Shown here piece by piece: positions 62,013 through 64,000 of a stretch of DNA of 64,000 nucleotides. The notes below the pieces were generated by a model that searched no databases, was not told the origin of the DNA, and saw only the letters and a program-made list of their open reading frames with translations. The stretch is from Heterobasidion occidentale (Eukaryota > Basidiomycota > Agaricomycetes > Russulales > Bondarzewiaceae). The stretch lies in NCBI GenBank assembly GCA_039111635.1, contig JBCAQO010000007.1, positions 744,001 through 808,000 on the forward strand. The letters are read 5' to 3'. Within the stretch, counting starts at the first letter, position 1, and every line of letters starts with the position of its first letter. The position numbers and the translations under genes were made by a program.

Positions 62013-62713
62013 TACTTCTCTTCTCTTCTTCTCTGTTTCATTTTCTCTCTGCGTTTGTGTCATGTTTCTGTGTTCGTAAACCTGCAAAAACGATTTTGAT
62101 TCGTGATGTCGGGTGGTCTGCACTATCTATGATCAAGCACGACGAACCTGAACATAATGAAAATACACATACCGAGCACGCCGTTCGTAGGTGTCTCGGT
62201 TGGAGAGTGGCCGTGACGGGAGCGACCAGATGACGTCGACTCTGCTGTGAGGAACCGTGGGAACCCGAGTAGAGTCAGGTCAGACGCCCATAGGCATGGG
62301 ACGAAGCAATGTCGTGCTGCTACACAGCCTGCGCCTGAGAACGGAGCCACTGACCATCATATATAGCACACCAGTCGATGCACGACGCCCACGCACGAGC
62401 CTCACCCTCTGTGCTCTCCATCCATCGCTTCCCGGAACCCCCCACCATCAGCATCGCAGCTTGTTCCAACAGAACAGCGCTTTGACAGCTTTCTGATCCC
62501 GTTCGACCCCGATTTGACTGTTTCGTTCACTCGTGAGTGCGTATCTGGTCGTGCACAATTGAACTGCGCAGTCCTGCCTGTCCTGTTCGCCTATTTATGC
62601 CGTCCACTCTGCCATCTCCCTTCCATATCCAGCTTGGACTGCGCATCGTCCCGTCCTCCTGACCTGACTTGACCCACACATATTCTATAAAGCCCCGCGT
62701 CCCTCCTGCCGCC

Positions 62714-63691
62714 ATGGTCATCGTCAACGAGAAATCCATGCTCCCCCCTCCCCCGCCCTATCTCTCCCGCTCGTCCGACGCGCACCCCCCACCCTTCCCC
62801 GGCTCCTCCACGCGTCCAAAGCCCTCCTTCTCCACGCTCCCCCCACACATCCTCCTCGTCATCCTCTACCACACCTTCCCACAGACCTCCTTCCTCGACG
62901 AGGGCCGCGTCGAGCGCCAGAGACGCACGCTGTACTGGATGAGCATATCGCTCAGGCTGGTCAGTCGGTCGGTCTACATCGGTGAGTCGTCGAGTCGCTA
63001 CGACGCGCTCTGGCATGACCGAATCACATCATTGTTAGCATGTATGCACATCCTCCGCTCGACCTACCTCCCCGCATACACATCCCTCCTGCGCGCGCCT
63101 TACACCTCCGACCCCTTCCCACTATCGTCCCCCCCATCCATCACCACCACGCCTCCCACCACCTCGACCACCACCTCGACCACCACGCCGACACCAACCC
63201 CTCCCACCCCCGACCTCCCGCTCCTCCCGTCCCCCCACCGCGAAACGACGACCCTCGACGCATTCATCGCGCTCAAAGTCCGCGAAGACGTCTGGGCCGA
63301 CGCGTCCGAGCTCCACCTCGAGCGCGACGAGACGTTCCGCGATCTCTTCGAGCGCGTGCAGCCGCGCGCGCGCTGCGAGGACCTCGTGCGGCGCTACGGC
63401 GAGCGCGCGGGCGTCGTCGTGCTCGACGCGCCTGGCGCTGCGGGTCCGTCTGCGAGCGGTGGTGGCGGGAGCAGGGCGAGAAGGACGCGCGCGATCCCGT
63501 TCAGCACGCTCAGCGTGGCGTTCGAGCCGCGCCGCGTCGCGCTCGTGCTCCAGCCCCCGGCGGTCGCGGGCGGGCGGCGGCGCACGATCACGGAGGTGCC
63601 GCGCGCGGCGCGCGACGAACGGCTCGAGGTCGCGGCGAAGCGGCTCGTGCGGGAGCTGCAGGCGTGGATAGCGGAGGGCGGAGAAGTGTGA
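62714..63691 (+). CDS. Conserved-looking basidiomycete protein of unknown function, 306 aa
   Basis: Exon 1 is 62714-62981 and exon 2 is 63039-63691. The 57-bp intron is in phase 1 and lacks stops, so a retained-intron form would stay open. The N-terminus is Pro-rich, followed by LPPHILLVILYHTFP and RTLYWMSISLRLVSRSVYI, which resembles an F-box-like helix pair but lacks enough similarity to claim it. After the intron come CMHILRSTYLPAYTSL, a Thr/Pro low-complexity insert, a helical charged part (EDVWADASELHLERDETFRD) and a basic end. The codons of the last third are extremely GC-rich. No signal peptide or catalytic motif. Confidence 0.7.
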   Translation: MVIVNEKSMLPPPPPYLSRSSDAHPPPFPGSSTRPKPSFSTLPPHILLVILYHTFPQTSFLDEGRVERQRRTLYWMSISLRLVSRSVYIGESSSRYDALWHDRITSLLACMHILRSTYLPAYTSLLRAPYTSDPFPLSSPPSITTTPPTTSTTTSTTTPTPTPPTPDLPLLPSPHRETTTLDAFIALKVREDVWADASELHLERDETFRDLFERVQPRARCEDLVRRYGERAGVVVLDAPGAAGPSASGGGGSRARRTRAIPFSTLSVAFEPRRVALVLQPPAVAGGRRRTITEVPRAARDERLEVAAKRLVRELQAWIAEGGEV

Positions 63692-64000
63692 GCCCGCGGG
63701 TGGGCTTTTTGTACGGATCGATTGACGGACGGACGCTGTGTGCGCGGGCGAGCGTGAATGTAAGAGGCGGATTTGTAGGTGTTTTTATCTTGTATTATCA
63801 ACGACTATGTATCCTACTCGGATTAGCTTTGTATGCACATGTATATCTGATGTATCGATGATACTCTTTTACGCGGTGTCTCCAGCAGCAGTAAAGTCAC
63901 GACCACCGACCACCAGCCCCGTCACCCGCCTACCGCCTACTGCAGCCCCCCCGCGTCCTTCTTCCACCCAAACCCGACCTCGTCCACCTCCGGCTCGGGC
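63692..64000. other. 3' flank, no feature recognised
   Basis: Positions 63760-63860 are AT-richer and probably form the 3' UTR of the preceding gene. The pyrimidine-rich end near 63900-64000 could be part of a neighbouring gene outside the window. Confidence 0.3.

Larger units (their letters stand above)
57806..62310 (+). repeat. Right copy of the ~4.4-kb direct segmental duplication
   Basis: Matches ~15840-20190 in order and orientation. Its left edge adjoins the FunK1 promoter. Differences include three rather than two 127-bp units, a diverged left end and small indels in the gene. Exact limits need alignment. Confidence 0.8.

Noticed and set aside
61070..62041. 323-codon frame on the - strand
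   Set aside because: It lies over the 127-bp array. The unit is open in all - strand frames and 127 is not a multiple of three, so the same DNA is read in successive phases; this is not how a protein repeat behaves.

Overview
The window looks like a chromosome segment of a mushroom-forming basidiomycete (Agaricomycetes). It has short GT-AG introns of about 50-60 bp, CT-rich leaders, a FunK1-type fungal kinase, an aryl-alcohol-oxidase-like GMC gene rich in introns, and chromodomain Ty3/Gypsy retrotransposons. No rRNA, tRNA or CRISPR locus was recognised. All alignments, counts and substitution tallies here were made by eye.

Left arm (1-20.6 kb). Leftward genes come first: an unknown acidic protein (871-1950), an OTU-family deubiquitinase (2891-4426) with a one-base frame break just after its catalytic His, and a decayed GMC oxidoreductase (5556-8621). 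A 193-bp Tc1/mariner-type MITE lies at 9109-9301. A rightward gene family of unknown, basic and acidic, probably nuclear proteins follows: a decaying member at 11230-13113 and an intact member at 16917-18826. The second lies in a ~4.4-kb block (15.84-20.19 kb) repeated in direct orientation at 57.8-62.3 kb.

Centre (20.6-54.2 kb). This is a nest of LTR retrotransposons resolved by perfect 5-bp target-site duplications. Element B1 (+, 21466-54222, TSD CCCGG) is outermost. Element A (-, 21821-33023, TSD CACAC) sits in its 5' LTR. Element B2 (-, 33543-44386, TSD CCGAG), of the same family as B1, sits in its gag leader. A solo LTR of a third family, LTR-C (23057-23865, TSD CCATG), sits inside an accessory gene of A. 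All pol genes carry frameshifts.

A and B are chromoviruses (PR, RT, RNase H, integrase, chromodomain), and both have a primer-binding site complementary to their own predicted RNA 5' end, as in Tf1/sushi self-priming elements. The most unusual signals are these: transcribed leaders with no sense-strand ATG, starting at the predicted transcription start in three LTR families; Met-free open frames continuous with Gag; a protein-like ORF inside the LTRs of families A and C whose identical residues differ mostly at third codon positions; accessory genes after pol, including a second CCHC knuckle and a small membrane peptide in A and an overlapping-frame coiled-coil gene in B; and about 17 copies of a ~20-nt motif in the 3' region of B.

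Right arm (54.2-64 kb). A leftward FunK1 kinase gene (55081-57622), the second duplicated block with its 619-aa paralogue (58903-60818), and a conserved-looking two-exon gene of unknown function (62714-63691).
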